A stretch of 57,855 bases of DNA from Aeromonas aquatica. Lineage in GTDB: Bacteria; Pseudomonadota; Gammaproteobacteria; Enterobacterales; Aeromonadaceae. Made by a program: the position numbers and the translations under genes. The notes beneath the pieces are model-generated. The model was not told the origin of the DNA. It saw only the letters and a list, made by a program, of their open reading frames with translations, and ran no database searches. This document shows, in pieces, positions 1 to 8,582 of this stretch; the stretch's first letter is position 1; the number at the start of each line of letters is the position of its first letter. Where the stretch lies: NCBI RefSeq assembly GCF_000764655.1, contig NZ_JRGL01000098.1:1-57855 (forward strand). The letters run 5' to 3'.

Positions 1-126
1 GCCCTGAATGCCATAACGGGCCTGAGCCTGTTTGTAGGTGAGCTCGCCTTTTTCAATCTGCTCGACCAGCGCCAGTTTAAAAGTCAGCGAGTAATCGCGC
101 TGTGTCCGTTTCACACCTTGTCCCAT
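1..126 (-). CDS. IS3-family-like transposase OrfA, N-terminal 42 residues (partial)
   Basis: The visible residues begin MGQGVKRTQRDYSLTFKLAL and continue into KGELTYKQAQARYGI. This is the N-terminal helix-turn-helix typical of IS3/IS911-type OrfA proteins, which bind the IS ends. The start at 126 is preferred over an in-frame ATG at 138 because GGAG lies about six bases upstream of it and the upper ATG has no ribosome site. The frame is open to the window edge, so the gene is truncated by the window rather than demonstrably broken. The N-terminus differs from that of the complete element at 16768-18006, so these are two different insertion sequences. Confidence 0.65.
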   Translation of the reverse strand, partial: MGQGVKRTQRDYSLTFKLALVEQIEKGELTYKQAQARYGIQG

Positions 127-179
127 CGGGGTCTCCATTTATTGAGGGGAAAGGTGTAAACCATATTCAGGACGGGACA
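1..179 (-). mobile_element. End of an IS3-family-like insertion sequence (clipped by window edge)
   Basis: The first 126 bases encode the start of an OrfA-type transposase on the minus strand. The outer end at about 170-179 reads, outward to inward, TGTCCCGTCC, which has the look of an IS terminal inverted repeat. The other end lies outside the window, so neither the inverted-repeat partner nor a target duplication can be checked. The element abuts the deaD terminator without entering the gene. The family assignment comes from the OrfA product only. Confidence 0.6.
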
Positions 180-186
180 TAGCCAT

Positions 187-215
187 AAAAAAGGCCGCTC
201 GATGAGCGGCCTTTT
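187..215 (-). terminator. Intrinsic terminator of deaD
   Basis: An 8-bp perfect stem, GGCCGCTC/GAGCGGCC at 193-211 with loop GAT, is flanked by six A on the left and four T on the right. Read on the minus strand it lies 18 bases after the deaD stop and is followed by a run of six T. The flanking tracts would let it work in both directions, shielding deaD and the IS from each other. Confidence 0.9.
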
Positions 216-232
216 ATCAGTGCAATCAGGAC

Positions 233-2131
233 TTAGCTGTCGCGGCGCTTGTTGCCACCGAACTTGCGATCCTTGTTGAAGCCACCTTCACGGCGCTCCC
301 CGCTCTTGTTGAACGGACGGTCACCGGCAGGACGGCGATCCTTGTTGAAAGGACGGTCCTTGTTGAAGGCAGGACGATCACTGGAAGGACGGGGGGCAGT
401 GTTGGTGCCGGCCGGTACTTCGGTGTAGCGAGTGATCTGCAACGGACGCTGGCAGACACGGGCCTTCTTGATCACTTCCAGCACATCGGCTGTCATGCCC
501 TTGGGCAGATCGACGGTGGAGAAGTCATCGGCGATGTCGATGTTGCCGATGAAACGGCTCTCGATGTTCGCTTCGTTGGCGATGGCGCCCACGATCTGGC
601 CCGGCTTGACGCCGTGATGGGCACCCACGTCTACGCGGTAACGCTCCATCTCTACGTCAGGATTGTCTTTGAGCGGGCGCGGCTCCAGGGACGGCATGCG
701 ACGGGCAGGACGATCACCACGGTCGGCGAAATCACGGGGAGCACGATCACCGAAGTCACGGCGCTCGAACTCACGGCCAGCACGATCGCTTGCCGGTTCA
801 GTGATGGAGTCATCCAGCAGCAGCGGTTGGTCACCTTGCACCAGCTTGGCCAGGGCGGCAGCCAGCTCCAGCGGATCGGCAGAATCTTCTTCGATCAGCT
901 CGTTCACCAGGTTCACGTAGATCTCAAGCTCTTCGCCCATCATGGTTTCCCGGATGCGCTCCTTGAACTTGGTCATGCGGTGCTGGTTGATGTCCTCGGT
1001 GCTCGGCATCTTCATCGGCTCGATGGCCTGACGAGTGGCGTGCTCGATGGCGCGCAGCATGCGGCGCTCGCGAGGAGCCACGAACAGGATGGCCTCACCC
1101 TTGCGACCGGCACGGCCGGTACGGCCGATACGGTGAACATAGGATTCGGTATCGTACGGAATGTCGTAGTTCACCACGTGAGTGATGCGCTCGACGTCCA
1201 GACCACGGGCGACGACGTCGGTAGCGATCAGGATGTCCAGCTGGCCTTGACGCAGCTTGTCAACGGTACGCTCACGCAGCTTCTGCGGGATGTCACCGTG
1301 CAGGGCTTCACAGGCGTGGCCACGAGCGGCCAGCTTGCCGGCCAACTCTTCGGCGGCATTCTTGGTGCGCACGAAGACCAGTACGGCTTCGTACGGCTCT
1401 ACTTCCAGCAGACGGGTCATGGCGTCCAGCTTATGCAGACCGGTTACCTGCCAGTAACGCTGACGGATGGTCGGTGCAGTGGACGTCTTGGAGACGATCT
1501 TGATCTCTTTCGGCTGCTTCAGGTGCTTCTGGGCAACACGACGGATCTGGTCCGGCATGGTGGCGGAGAACAGGGCAACCTGACGGCCGGCCGGGCACTG
1601 ATCCATGATCCAGTCCACGTCGTCGATGAAGCCCATGCGCAGCATTTCATCGGCTTCATCCAGCACCAGTGCTTTCAGACCGGAGAGATCCAGGTTCTTG
1701 CGACGGATCAAGTCCATCACACGACCCGGGGTACCCACGACAACCTGAGCACCACGACGCAGGGCGCGGGTCTGGGTTTCGTAGGAGGAACCACCGTAGA
1801 TCGGCAGGACATGGAAGTCCGGCATGTGCTTGGCGTAACGTTGGCACGCCTCAGCAACCTGCAGCGCCAGTTCACGGGTCGGTGCCAGCACCAAAACCTG
1901 GGTGTTACGGTTACCAGCTTCCAGACGAGACAACAGAGGCAAGGCAAAAGCAGCGGTCTTCCCTGTACCGGTTTGCGCCTGCCCCAGCAGATCGTGTCCC
2001 GCCATCAGGTGGGGGATTGCTGCGGCCTGGATGGGAGACGGGCGCTCATAGCCCACGTCCTGCAGCGCTTTCAATACAGGCGCGGCCAGTCCAAGCTCAC
2101 TAAAAAGGGGCAGTTGTTCGGTATCAGACAT
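233..2131 (-). CDS. deaD: ATP-dependent RNA helicase DeaD (CsdA)
   Basis: This 632-residue DEAD-box helicase unwinds structured RNA and in relatives assists ribosome assembly and mRNA decay at low temperature. Visible motifs in order are the Q-motif (RPSPIQ), motif I (AQTGTGKT), Ia (PTRELALQ), GG, TPGR, the DEAD box itself (LDEADEML), SAT, and helicase-C motifs ARGLDVERITHV and HRIGRTGRAGR. A DbpA-type RNA-binding domain follows at about residues 485-560 (HHGVKPGQIVGAIANEANIE), then a basic tail of about 65 residues with repeated FNKDR units. The length is close to that of E. coli DeaD. The ATG at 2131 is preceded by GGAAG. About 185 bases separate it from the next gene upstream, enough for a long 5' leader as in cold-shock genes, which is inference. 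Confidence 0.97.
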   Translation of the reverse strand: MSDTEQLPLFSELGLAAPVLKALQDVGYERPSPIQAAAIPHLMAGHDLLGQAQTGTGKTAAFALPLLSRLEAGNRNTQVLVLAPTRELALQVAEACQRYAKHMPDFHVLPIYGGSSYETQTRALRRGAQVVVGTPGRVMDLIRRKNLDLSGLKALVLDEADEMLRMGFIDDVDWIMDQCPAGRQVALFSATMPDQIRRVAQKHLKQPKEIKIVSKTSTAPTIRQRYWQVTGLHKLDAMTRLLEVEPYEAVLVFVRTKNAAEELAGKLAARGHACEALHGDIPQKLRERTVDKLRQGQLDILIATDVVARGLDVERITHVVNYDIPYDTESYVHRIGRTGRAGRKGEAILFVAPRERRMLRAIEHATRQAIEPMKMPSTEDINQHRMTKFKERIRETMMGEELEIYVNLVNELIEEDSADPLELAAALAKLVQGDQPLLLDDSITEPASDRAGREFERRDFGDRAPRDFADRGDRPARRMPSLEPRPLKDNPDVEMERYRVDVGAHHGVKPGQIVGAIANEANIESRFIGNIDIADDFSTVDLPKGMTADVLEVIKKARVCQRPLQITRYTEVPAGTNTAPRPSSDRPAFNKDRPFNKDRRPAGDRPFNKSGERREGGFNKDRKFGGNKRRDS

Positions 2132-2316
2132 AGATTCGATTCTTCCAGATTAAGGCAGGCGGCTAACACCGCGGAATAGCAAAAAGGCGGCGATTATAGC
2201 GCCACTTTGTTCTGCTGTCTTGAAAAATGTGATAAGCATCTCAAGACGTTGGCAATTATAGAGGGATCTCGCGACTATGGCTTGCTTATTTTGCACGCAT
2301 GGTGCGTTATTGCGGA

Positions 2317-2778
2317 TCACTCCTCACGAAAGTCCTTGTCCCGCTTGTGTTTGAGCACGGCCATGGTCAGCCGGCTGGTGCACAACAAACGCATCCGTTC
2401 ATCCCGGATCTCGATCTGCCACACCTGAGTCGTCGCCCCCAGATGCAAGGGGGAACAACGCCCCGTCACCACCCCTTCCCGCTTGGCCCGCAGATGGTTG
2501 GCATTGACCTCCAGTCCCACGCAATAGCTGTCTTCCCCGACCGCCATATTGGCCGCCAGTGACCCTAGCGTCTCCGCCAGCACCACCGAGGCTCCCCCGT
2601 GCAACATGCCAAGGGGCTGGTGGGTGCGGTGATCCACCGGCATGCTGGCCTCCAGCCAGTCGGGGCCAAAGTCCGTGTAACGGATGTCGAGATGGGCCAT
2701 CAGGGTATTGCGGGAGCTGGCATTGAGCCCGTCGAGGCTCATGGGTTTGCGCCAGATGGGGGCGATCTCTTGACTCAT
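2317..2778 (-). CDS. Hotdog-fold thioesterase, YdiI/MenI type
   Basis: A 153-residue single-domain hotdog thioesterase. The core motif HQPLGMLHGGASVVLAETLGS, at about residues 48-68, carries the conserved HGG and the acidic residue of the 4HBT/PaaI family. E. coli YdiI hydrolyses 1,4-dihydroxy-2-naphthoyl-CoA in menaquinone synthesis and sits next to ydiJ; here ydiJ is also close by, separated only by one small gene. The ATG at 2778 (MSQEIAPIW) has AAGGAG about nine bases upstream; a longer reading frame continues upstream but has no comparable ribosome site. The exact CoA substrate cannot be read from sequence. It is about 15 residues longer than E. coli YdiI. Confidence 0.85.
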   Translation of the reverse strand: MSQEIAPIWRKPMSLDGLNASSRNTLMAHLDIRYTDFGPDWLEASMPVDHRTHQPLGMLHGGASVVLAETLGSLAANMAVGEDSYCVGLEVNANHLRAKREGVVTGRCSPLHLGATTQVWQIEIRDERMRLLCTSRLTMAVLKHKRDKDFREE

Positions 2779-2870
2779 GACAGTCAGACTCCTTATGTGA
2801 TTAATGAGTATGATCAATGGGTTGCCATTAACGATATCAAAATGGCCCGGGTCAGCGCAAAACGGTTTGA

Positions 2871-2894
2871 TAAGAAATGCCCCGACAGGGGCAT
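2871..2894 (-). terminator. Intrinsic terminator after the ydiJ-coupled gene
   Basis: A perfect 7-bp stem ATGCCCC/GGGGCAT at 2877-2894 with loop GACA. On the minus strand it is followed by TTCTTA, a short imperfect U-tract. It lies about 40 bases after the stop of the 2933-3421 gene and before the thioesterase, so the thioesterase probably has its own promoter. Confidence 0.6.
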
Positions 2895-2932
2895 TGAACG
2901 AAGCAATCGGCCTCACCAGGGCCAGGTCAGCG

Positions 2933-3421
2933 TCACCAGGGATAGGTGACCCCAGGCCACTCGTCCCAGGGGATTTCCCGCCCCGGCAGGCAGGGCGCCG
3001 ACCAGTGCCAGACCTTGCCAAGCCAGGCGCGCAACTCGCGCTCCAGCTCGCCATCGCTGAGCGGTGCCTCGGCCACCTTCCAGAAGAACAGCTCCACCTC
3101 CACCTCCGGCAATACCGAGGGGTAGAGATAGACCCCGCCCCAGAACTGGGGCTCCCGCTCCGGGCTCCACAGGCCATAGGCGAAGGAGCGCTTGGCCAGA
3201 AACTCCGAGCACTGCCACTCCAGATCGGCCTCGTGCTGACTCAGGCTGAAATTGGCGGAGGGCCAAACGTCGTCTCGGCGAAACAGCCGATGCAACTGCT
3301 CGCGCTCCCGCAGCATGGCCACAAACTCCACCACCGCCTGGGTCGGGCTGGTCGGCAGCAGCAGAAAGTGCGGATGCCGACAGGCTTGCGGCACCCGAAA
3401 CCGCTTGGGCAACGTCAGCAT
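2933..3421 (-). CDS. Conserved protein, possibly GNAT-like acetyltransferase
   Basis: A 162-residue soluble protein with no signal peptide or membrane segment. The central stretch (FLAKRSFAYGLWSPERE, then GGVYLYPS, then EVELFFWKVAE) reads like the beta4-alpha3 core of GNAT-fold proteins. The conserved-looking C-terminal end LPGREIPWDEWPGV is a pattern I associate with a small GNAT-type family in Vibrio and relatives. The catalytic assignment is weak. Its ATG shares one base with the ydiJ stop (TGATG), which implies translational coupling and a functional link to ydiJ. A terminator follows. Confidence 0.7.
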   Translation of the reverse strand: MLTLPKRFRVPQACRHPHFLLLPTSPTQAVVEFVAMLREREQLHRLFRRDDVWPSANFSLSQHEADLEWQCSEFLAKRSFAYGLWSPEREPQFWGGVYLYPSVLPEVEVELFFWKVAEAPLSDGELERELRAWLGKVWHWSAPCLPGREIPWDEWPGVTYPW

Positions 3422-6400
3422 CAGAGCAGTTCCAGCAGGGCCTGCAACGGGTGCTTAAGTTTCTCCCCCTCCATCCGTTTCACCTGGCTGCGGCAGGAAT
3501 AGCCGGTGGCCAGACAACGCTCCTTGGGCAGACGGGAAAGCGGCTCGGCCCAGCTTAAGGAGTAGATCCCCTTGGAGTTGTCCACCTGCTTGGCGTCGTG
3601 GCCATAGGTACCGGCCATGCCGCAGCAACCGACCGATACCGGCTGCAGCCGGGCGCCAAAGCGCTGGAACAGCGTGCTCCAGTCACCGTGAGTCGAGGGC
3701 TTGGCGGTCTTCTCGGTGCAGTGGGCGAACAGATACCAGGGCTCGGTCTGCTCGCCATCCACAACTTTGGCTTCAGGGGCGGGCAAGGTGTCTGCAGGTA
3801 AAGAGAGCAGCCACTCCTGGGGCAGCAGCACCTGGAAGTCGCCACGGGCGGCGCCCAGCGCCTTCACATACTCATCCCGATAGCAGAGCACCAGGGAGGG
3901 ATCCACCCCCACCATGGGGATGCCCAGGGCCGCGATCTTGTTGAGGAACTGGGCACTGTTGGCCGCGGTGCGGGCGAAGGCACGCAGGAATCCCTTCACG
4001 TGTTGCGGCTTGCCGTTGGGCTTGAACGGCAGCAGATAGGGTTGATAGCCCAGCTTGCTGGCGAGTCTCACCAGGTCGCGCACCACGGGGGCATCGTAAT
4101 AGCTGGTGAAGGGATCCTGCACTATGAGTACCACTTTGGCACGCTGCTCCGGGCTCATGGCCTCCAGGCCCGGCAGATCGAAGTAGCGGGCGCGGTGATC
4201 GCGCAGGGCGTCGGCCAGGGTCGGCACCGAGAGCAGCGGCACATCCACCATGCCGATGCTCTTCTCGGTCGCCTTCTGGGCCCACTCCTTCTCCAGGAAG
4301 AAGTTGACCAGTTTCGGCGCCTTGGCCAGCAGCGGCGCATAGCTCTCGACGGTGCCGACGAAGTAATCCTTGGGACCACGCAGATAGCGGCTGTGATAGA
4401 GCTGCATGAAGCGGGCGCGGAAATTAGGCACATCCACCTTGATGGGGCACTGGCTGGTGCAAGCCTTGCACGCGAGACACCCCTCCATCGCCTCCATCAC
4501 CTCGTGGGAGAAGTCATACTGGCCACGGGCGCGGGCCACCGTATTGCGGAACTTGTTGACGATGGCCTTGATGCGCAGTCCGCCGCTTTGCAGCGCCACC
4601 TCTTCCGCGAGGGGATCGAAGCCCTGCTCCGCCAGCTGGCGCAGCCATTCGCGCATCAGGCCCGCCCGGCCTTTCGGCGAGTGGCGCCTGTCCTTGCTTA
4701 TCTTGACCGAGGGACACATGGGGGAGTCGGTCTCGAAGGTGAAGCAGAGGCCGTTGCCGTTGCAGTCCATGGCGCGGGTGTAGCTTGTCCGCACCGCAAT
4801 CGGGATCTGGCGGTCGAACTTGCCGCGCTTGGGGCCGTCTACCGACACTAGCTCGGCGCCGCTGCCATAAGGTATACAAATTTTGCCGGGGTTGATGCGG
4901 TTGTCGGGGTCGAAGGCCCCCTTCACCCGCTGTAACTCCTCCCACAGCTCGCCGAAGAAGGCGGGGCTGTACTCGGAGCGGAAACCCTTGCCGTGCTCGC
5001 CCCACATCAGGCCACCATATTTGGCGGTGAGCGCCACCACCTGATCCGAGATGCGGCGCAGCAGCACCTCCTGCTCGGGATCGCACAAGTCCAGCGCCGG
5101 CCGCACGTGCAGCACGCCGGCATCGACGTGGCCAAACATGCCGTAATCGAGGCCATGGCCGTCGAGCAGGGCGCGAAACTCCATGATGAAGTCGGCGAGG
5201 GATTCCGGCGGCACTGCGGTATCTTCGGTGAAGGCCACCGGCTTCTTGCGCCCCTCGGCGTTGCCGAGCAGCCCCACCGATTTCTTGCGCATGCCGTAGA
5301 TGGTCTCGATGCTCGGCAGGTGGCTGCACACCTGGTAGCCGATGATGCCGGCCTCGCCGCGCGCCAACAGCCCATCGATGCGCCGGCACAGCTCGGCCAC
5401 CTTGGCCTGGTGCTCGGCTTCGTCGGTGTCGGCAAATTCGACGATGTTGAGCCCCTGCAGATCCTTGCCGGGCACGTCCTCAATGAACGCCTTGACCGAG
5501 TGCCAGATGATGTCGGCGCGGGCCAGTCCCAGCACCCGGGAGTCCACCGTCTCCACCGACAGGGCGTGGGCCTGCACCATGAAGGGGGCATTCCTGAGGG
5601 CCGAGGGGAAGCTGTCGTACTTGACGTTGACCAGGGTGCGATAGCGCGGAATGGCCGTGATATTGAGTCTGGCCTCGGTGATGAAACCGAGGGACCCTTC
5701 AGAGCCGCACAACACCCGACTCACATCGAGGGTGTCGCTGTCGGGCTGATAGAGATGCTTGAGATCGTAACCGGTCAGGAAGCGATTGAGCTTGGGGAAG
5801 ATCGCCTCTATGTCGGCGCGGCGCTCCTTACCGATGCGGTACAGGGTGCGGTAGATCTCCCCTTCCCGATTCTCGAGGGCCAGCTTGTCGGCCAGACGCG
5901 AGCCGGTGACAGGCTCCGTGGTCATGAGATCGCCGTTCTCCAGCACGGCTTTCAAGCCCAGCACGTGATCCGAGGTCTTGCCGTATACCAAGGAGCCCTG
6001 CCCCGAGGCATCGGTGTTGACCATGCCCCCTAAAGTGGCGCGGTTGGAGGTGGAGAGATCCGGCGAGAAGAAGTAGCCGTGGGGTTTCAAATAGGCGTTG
6101 AGCTGATCCTTGATCACCCCGGCCTGGGCCCGTACCCAGCCCTCCTCCAGATTAATTTCCAGGATCTGGTTCATATGGCGCGAGAGATCGACGATAATGC
6201 CGCCGCCCAGGGACTGGCCATTGGTGCCGGTGCCGCCGCCGCGAGGGAAAAAACTCAAGGCGGCATAGGCGCTCTCCTGAGCCAACCTGAGCATGACCGC
6301 AATGTCATCCGCGCTGCGCGGATAGAGAACCGCCTGAGGTACGACCTGATAGACGCTGTTATCCGTCGCCATCGCCAACCGGCTTGCATAAGACTTTTCG

Positions 6401-6492
6401 ATATCACCACGAAATGCGCTGCGTCCTAGCAACTCAAGAAACTGCAGGGTTGTGGGTGACAAACTGTCCTGGTAATCGAGTCTCGGGATCAT
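3421..6492 (-). CDS. ydiJ: FAD-linked D-2-hydroxyacid dehydrogenase with Fe-S domain, YdiJ family
   Basis: A 1023-residue flavoprotein close in length and organisation to E. coli YdiJ. Residues 1-about 540 form the FAD-binding PCMH and FAD-oxidase C-terminal domains (PRGGGTGTNGQSLGGGIIVDLS; TLGGMVNTDASGQGSLVYGKT; GEHGKGFRSEYSP). A ferredoxin-like domain at about 660-700 carries one CxxCxxCxxxCP cluster motif (CLACKACTSQCP). The C-terminal region has the CCG motif (GCCGMAGTYGHD). The family oxidises D-2-hydroxyacids such as D-2-hydroxyglutarate or D-lactate and passes electrons on through the cluster; the substrate here is inferred. The ATG at 6492 has AAGGA upstream. The gene is transcribed away from the cation transporter. 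Confidence 0.93.
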   Translation of the reverse strand: MIPRLDYQDSLSPTTLQFLELLGRSAFRGDIEKSYASRLAMATDNSVYQVVPQAVLYPRSADDIAVMLRLAQESAYAALSFFPRGGGTGTNGQSLGGGIIVDLSRHMNQILEINLEEGWVRAQAGVIKDQLNAYLKPHGYFFSPDLSTSNRATLGGMVNTDASGQGSLVYGKTSDHVLGLKAVLENGDLMTTEPVTGSRLADKLALENREGEIYRTLYRIGKERRADIEAIFPKLNRFLTGYDLKHLYQPDSDTLDVSRVLCGSEGSLGFITEARLNITAIPRYRTLVNVKYDSFPSALRNAPFMVQAHALSVETVDSRVLGLARADIIWHSVKAFIEDVPGKDLQGLNIVEFADTDEAEHQAKVAELCRRIDGLLARGEAGIIGYQVCSHLPSIETIYGMRKKSVGLLGNAEGRKKPVAFTEDTAVPPESLADFIMEFRALLDGHGLDYGMFGHVDAGVLHVRPALDLCDPEQEVLLRRISDQVVALTAKYGGLMWGEHGKGFRSEYSPAFFGELWEELQRVKGAFDPDNRINPGKICIPYGSGAELVSVDGPKRGKFDRQIPIAVRTSYTRAMDCNGNGLCFTFETDSPMCPSVKISKDRRHSPKGRAGLMREWLRQLAEQGFDPLAEEVALQSGGLRIKAIVNKFRNTVARARGQYDFSHEVMEAMEGCLACKACTSQCPIKVDVPNFRARFMQLYHSRYLRGPKDYFVGTVESYAPLLAKAPKLVNFFLEKEWAQKATEKSIGMVDVPLLSVPTLADALRDHRARYFDLPGLEAMSPEQRAKVVLIVQDPFTSYYDAPVVRDLVRLASKLGYQPYLLPFKPNGKPQHVKGFLRAFARTAANSAQFLNKIAALGIPMVGVDPSLVLCYRDEYVKALGAARGDFQVLLPQEWLLSLPADTLPAPEAKVVDGEQTEPWYLFAHCTEKTAKPSTHGDWSTLFQRFGARLQPVSVGCCGMAGTYGHDAKQVDNSKGIYSLSWAEPLSRLPKERCLATGYSCRSQVKRMEGEKLKHPLQALLELL

Positions 6493-6658
6493 GAATCCTT
6501 GTTCCCATCCTTTGCTTGATGCCGGAACTCCGGCGACAACGACCGCCAGGCCCGCCTCTATCGGGCTGCCTTGGCCGATCCGCTCACTGAGCGGGCAGTA
6601 TATCAGCTAGAAAACCGCTTGCGCTCTGCAATCTTCACCATTTGAAAGGAGGACTTTT

Positions 6659-7585
6659 ATGGCTCACCACAGCCATGTTATCAGTACGTTTGTCAGCACC
6701 GAGAAACAGGCTCTGACCCTGTCACTGTTCGGCTGCATCAGCTTCGCCATCTTCGGGATCGGCTACGGCCTGTTCGTCGGTTCCAACGCCATCATGCTCG
6801 ATGGCATCTTCACCCTGTTCAGCATGGGCATGACGGGTTTAGGGTTAATCACCGCCTACCTGGTGACCCGCCCCTCCGACGATCGCTTCCAGTACGGCTA
6901 CGCCCACTTCGAACCCATCACCAATGTCATCAACGGCACCGTCATCCTGCTGCTCTGCCTCGGCGCCTTCTATAGCGGCATCACCTCCTTGCTGGAGGGC
7001 GGACGGGAGATCGATCTCGGCCACGCCCTCATCTACGCCGCCGTCTGCACCTTCTTCTGCGCCATCATCTATCGGATCGAGGCCGGCGTCGCCGAGCGGC
7101 TCGACTCCGAACTGGTGCGAGTCGACTCCAAGGAGTGGCTGGTCGACACCCTGCTCAGCGCCACCCTGCTCATCGGCTTCGTGGTCGCCATCGGCCTCGA
7201 GGCCATCGGTTACGGCCACTACAACCGCTACATAGACCCCGTGCTGGTCACCCTGCTCGCGCTGTGCGCCACCCTGATCCCCATCAAGGTGCTGAGCCGC
7301 AACCTGCGGGAGGTGCTCAAAGTGGCACCCAAGGGGGATGTGCCCCAGCGGGTCGAGCACGAAATAGAGGCCCTGCGTCAGCGCCATGGCATCGAGTGCT
7401 ACAGCCATCTGGCCAAGAGCGGGCGCCGTTTCGATCTAGAACTCAACATCCTGGTCGCCCCGGATCAGGAGTGGCCCGTCGAGCGCCAGGACGCCCTGCG
7501 CCAGGAGCTCTGGTCCCGCCTCGGCGACACCCTGGGCGATGCCTGGCTCTCGGTCTGCTTCACCCGCGAGAAGCGCTGGCTCTGA
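6659..7585 (+). CDS. Cation diffusion facilitator (CDF) family transporter
   Basis: A 308-residue inner-membrane protein with about six hydrophobic helices over residues 20-205, then a soluble C-terminal domain. SNAIMLDGIFTLFSM occupies the position of the CDF helix-2 metal site, though only one Asp of the usual HDxxD-like pattern is obvious. DSKEWLVDTLLSA contains the helix-5 DxxxD-type metal site. Such proteins export divalent cations (Zn, Fe, Mn, Co) by proton antiport; the metal cannot be assigned. The start at 6659 follows a strong AAAGGAGG ribosome site. The 166-base divergent spacer to ydiJ holds both promoters. Confidence 0.88.
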   Translation: MAHHSHVISTFVSTEKQALTLSLFGCISFAIFGIGYGLFVGSNAIMLDGIFTLFSMGMTGLGLITAYLVTRPSDDRFQYGYAHFEPITNVINGTVILLLCLGAFYSGITSLLEGGREIDLGHALIYAAVCTFFCAIIYRIEAGVAERLDSELVRVDSKEWLVDTLLSATLLIGFVVAIGLEAIGYGHYNRYIDPVLVTLLALCATLIPIKVLSRNLREVLKVAPKGDVPQRVEHEIEALRQRHGIECYSHLAKSGRRFDLELNILVAPDQEWPVERQDALRQELWSRLGDTLGDAWLSVCFTREKRWL

Positions 7586-7607
7586 CCCGCGTTTCGCCAA
7601 TCCATGC

Positions 7608-7630
7608 CACGCGGGGCCCGGCCCCGCGTG
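7608..7630 (+). terminator. Strong GC hairpin after the CDF gene
   Basis: A perfect 10-bp stem CACGCGGGGC/GCCCCGCGTG with loop CCG lies 22 bases after the stop codon. There is no U-tract (TCTATGTGG follows), so intrinsic termination is uncertain; it may stabilise the mRNA 3' end instead. Confidence 0.5.
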
Positions 7631-7985
7631 TCTATGTGGCGTATCGGTCCCGGCGATGCCATGGCGCGGCGCCACGCCCCCATCGCCCAAGCCTTCCACT
7701 GCCCAGCCGCCATCGTTCTCTCCACTTTTTGTGCTTTCCCCTCATGGCTCAATATGATCTGAATAGGGATATCTCCCGGCAGAAATACGTGCCCCGCGGA
7801 TAAGGAATCAAGAAGCATTATCAGCACCAAAAATAAATAACAAAAAATTCGTTGCTAAAATTAAGTGTCGCGGTTATTTATTTCCGGCACGGATGAAAGG
7901 CTATCGCCGCTCGACAATGGAATTGTTACCCGTCGGAAAAATAAAATAATAAATAACGTATCATTTTACAGTTAAGGTAATGTCC
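7631..7985. other. 355-base non-coding stretch
   Basis: I see no convincing gene here. The first half is GC-rich and featureless. The last 150 bases (about 7820-7980) are strongly AT-rich, with several runs of AAATAA, and look like the promoter and 5' leader of the exported-protein gene at 7986. No recognisable riboswitch or operator was found. Confidence 0.5.
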
Positions 7986-8501
7986 ATGAAGAAAATACTG
8001 ATGACAGTCATAACCCTGACCATGGTGGGCACGGCCCATGCCGCGCTTCCTCAATTGAACTATCAGTGTCCGGGCCAGATCCAGATGCACAGCGATGAAG
8101 GCGGCTCCGTCTATATCAACGGCCAGGCAGCCAAGCTCAAGAAGTACAGCGATGACTTCTATGAGGCCAAGGGCGCGGGCGTGACCCTCTCCATCAGCAA
8201 GACTGGGAGCCAATACGATGTCTCCTACACCCGCAAGAAAGCCTCTGGCATCTGCCAACCTGTCTCGGGCACCGTGGCCAAGAGCACCCCTGCCAGCAAG
8301 GCCAGCCCTGCCGAGAAGGCCTGCCTGAAGGCGGTCTCTGACAAGACCAAGGTGGCCCAGAGCCAGCTCAAGGTGACCGATGTGATGGACTCCGAAGCCG
8401 GGGTCGGTGTCACCATTCAGGTGCCGGGCGCCGATGCTCCCTGGTCTTGCCTGAGTGACAAAAACGGCCGGGTTCAGGGCGCCGCCTATACCGGCAACTG
8501 A
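7986..8501 (+). CDS. Exported protein of unknown function, two-domain
   Basis: A 171-residue protein with a clear Sec signal peptide (MKKILMTVITLTMVGTAHAA, cleavage after AHA). The first mature domain (YQCPGQIQMHSDEGGSVYIN to SGICQP) has two cysteines and a small beta-rich pattern that resembles MliC-type lysozyme inhibitors in outline only. The second domain, from about residue 108 (EKACLKAVSDKT) to the end (APWSCLSDKNGRVQGAAYTG), has another Cys pair and matches a common C-terminal module of uncharacterised exported proteins. A Ser/Thr/Ala linker joins them. I chose the ATG at 7986 over the one at 7980 because TAAGG lies eight bases before it but only two before the upper ATG. Function unknown; periplasmic by inference. 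Confidence 0.75.
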   Translation: MKKILMTVITLTMVGTAHAALPQLNYQCPGQIQMHSDEGGSVYINGQAAKLKKYSDDFYEAKGAGVTLSISKTGSQYDVSYTRKKASGICQPVSGTVAKSTPASKASPAEKACLKAVSDKTKVAQSQLKVTDVMDSEAGVGVTIQVPGADAPWSCLSDKNGRVQGAAYTGN

Positions 8502-8558
8502 TCCGCATGGGAGCCGCGCCCTGCGCGACTCGCCATAAACGATGTGTGATTCCAAACG

Positions 8559-8582
8559 AGGAGGCATGGCCTCCTTGCTTTA
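8559..8582 (+). terminator. Intrinsic terminator of the exported-protein gene
   Basis: A 7-bp stem AGGAGGC/GCCTCCT at 8559-8575 with loop ATG is followed by a mixed U-tract (TGCTTTATTTA). It lies 58 bases after the stop. Confidence 0.65.
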
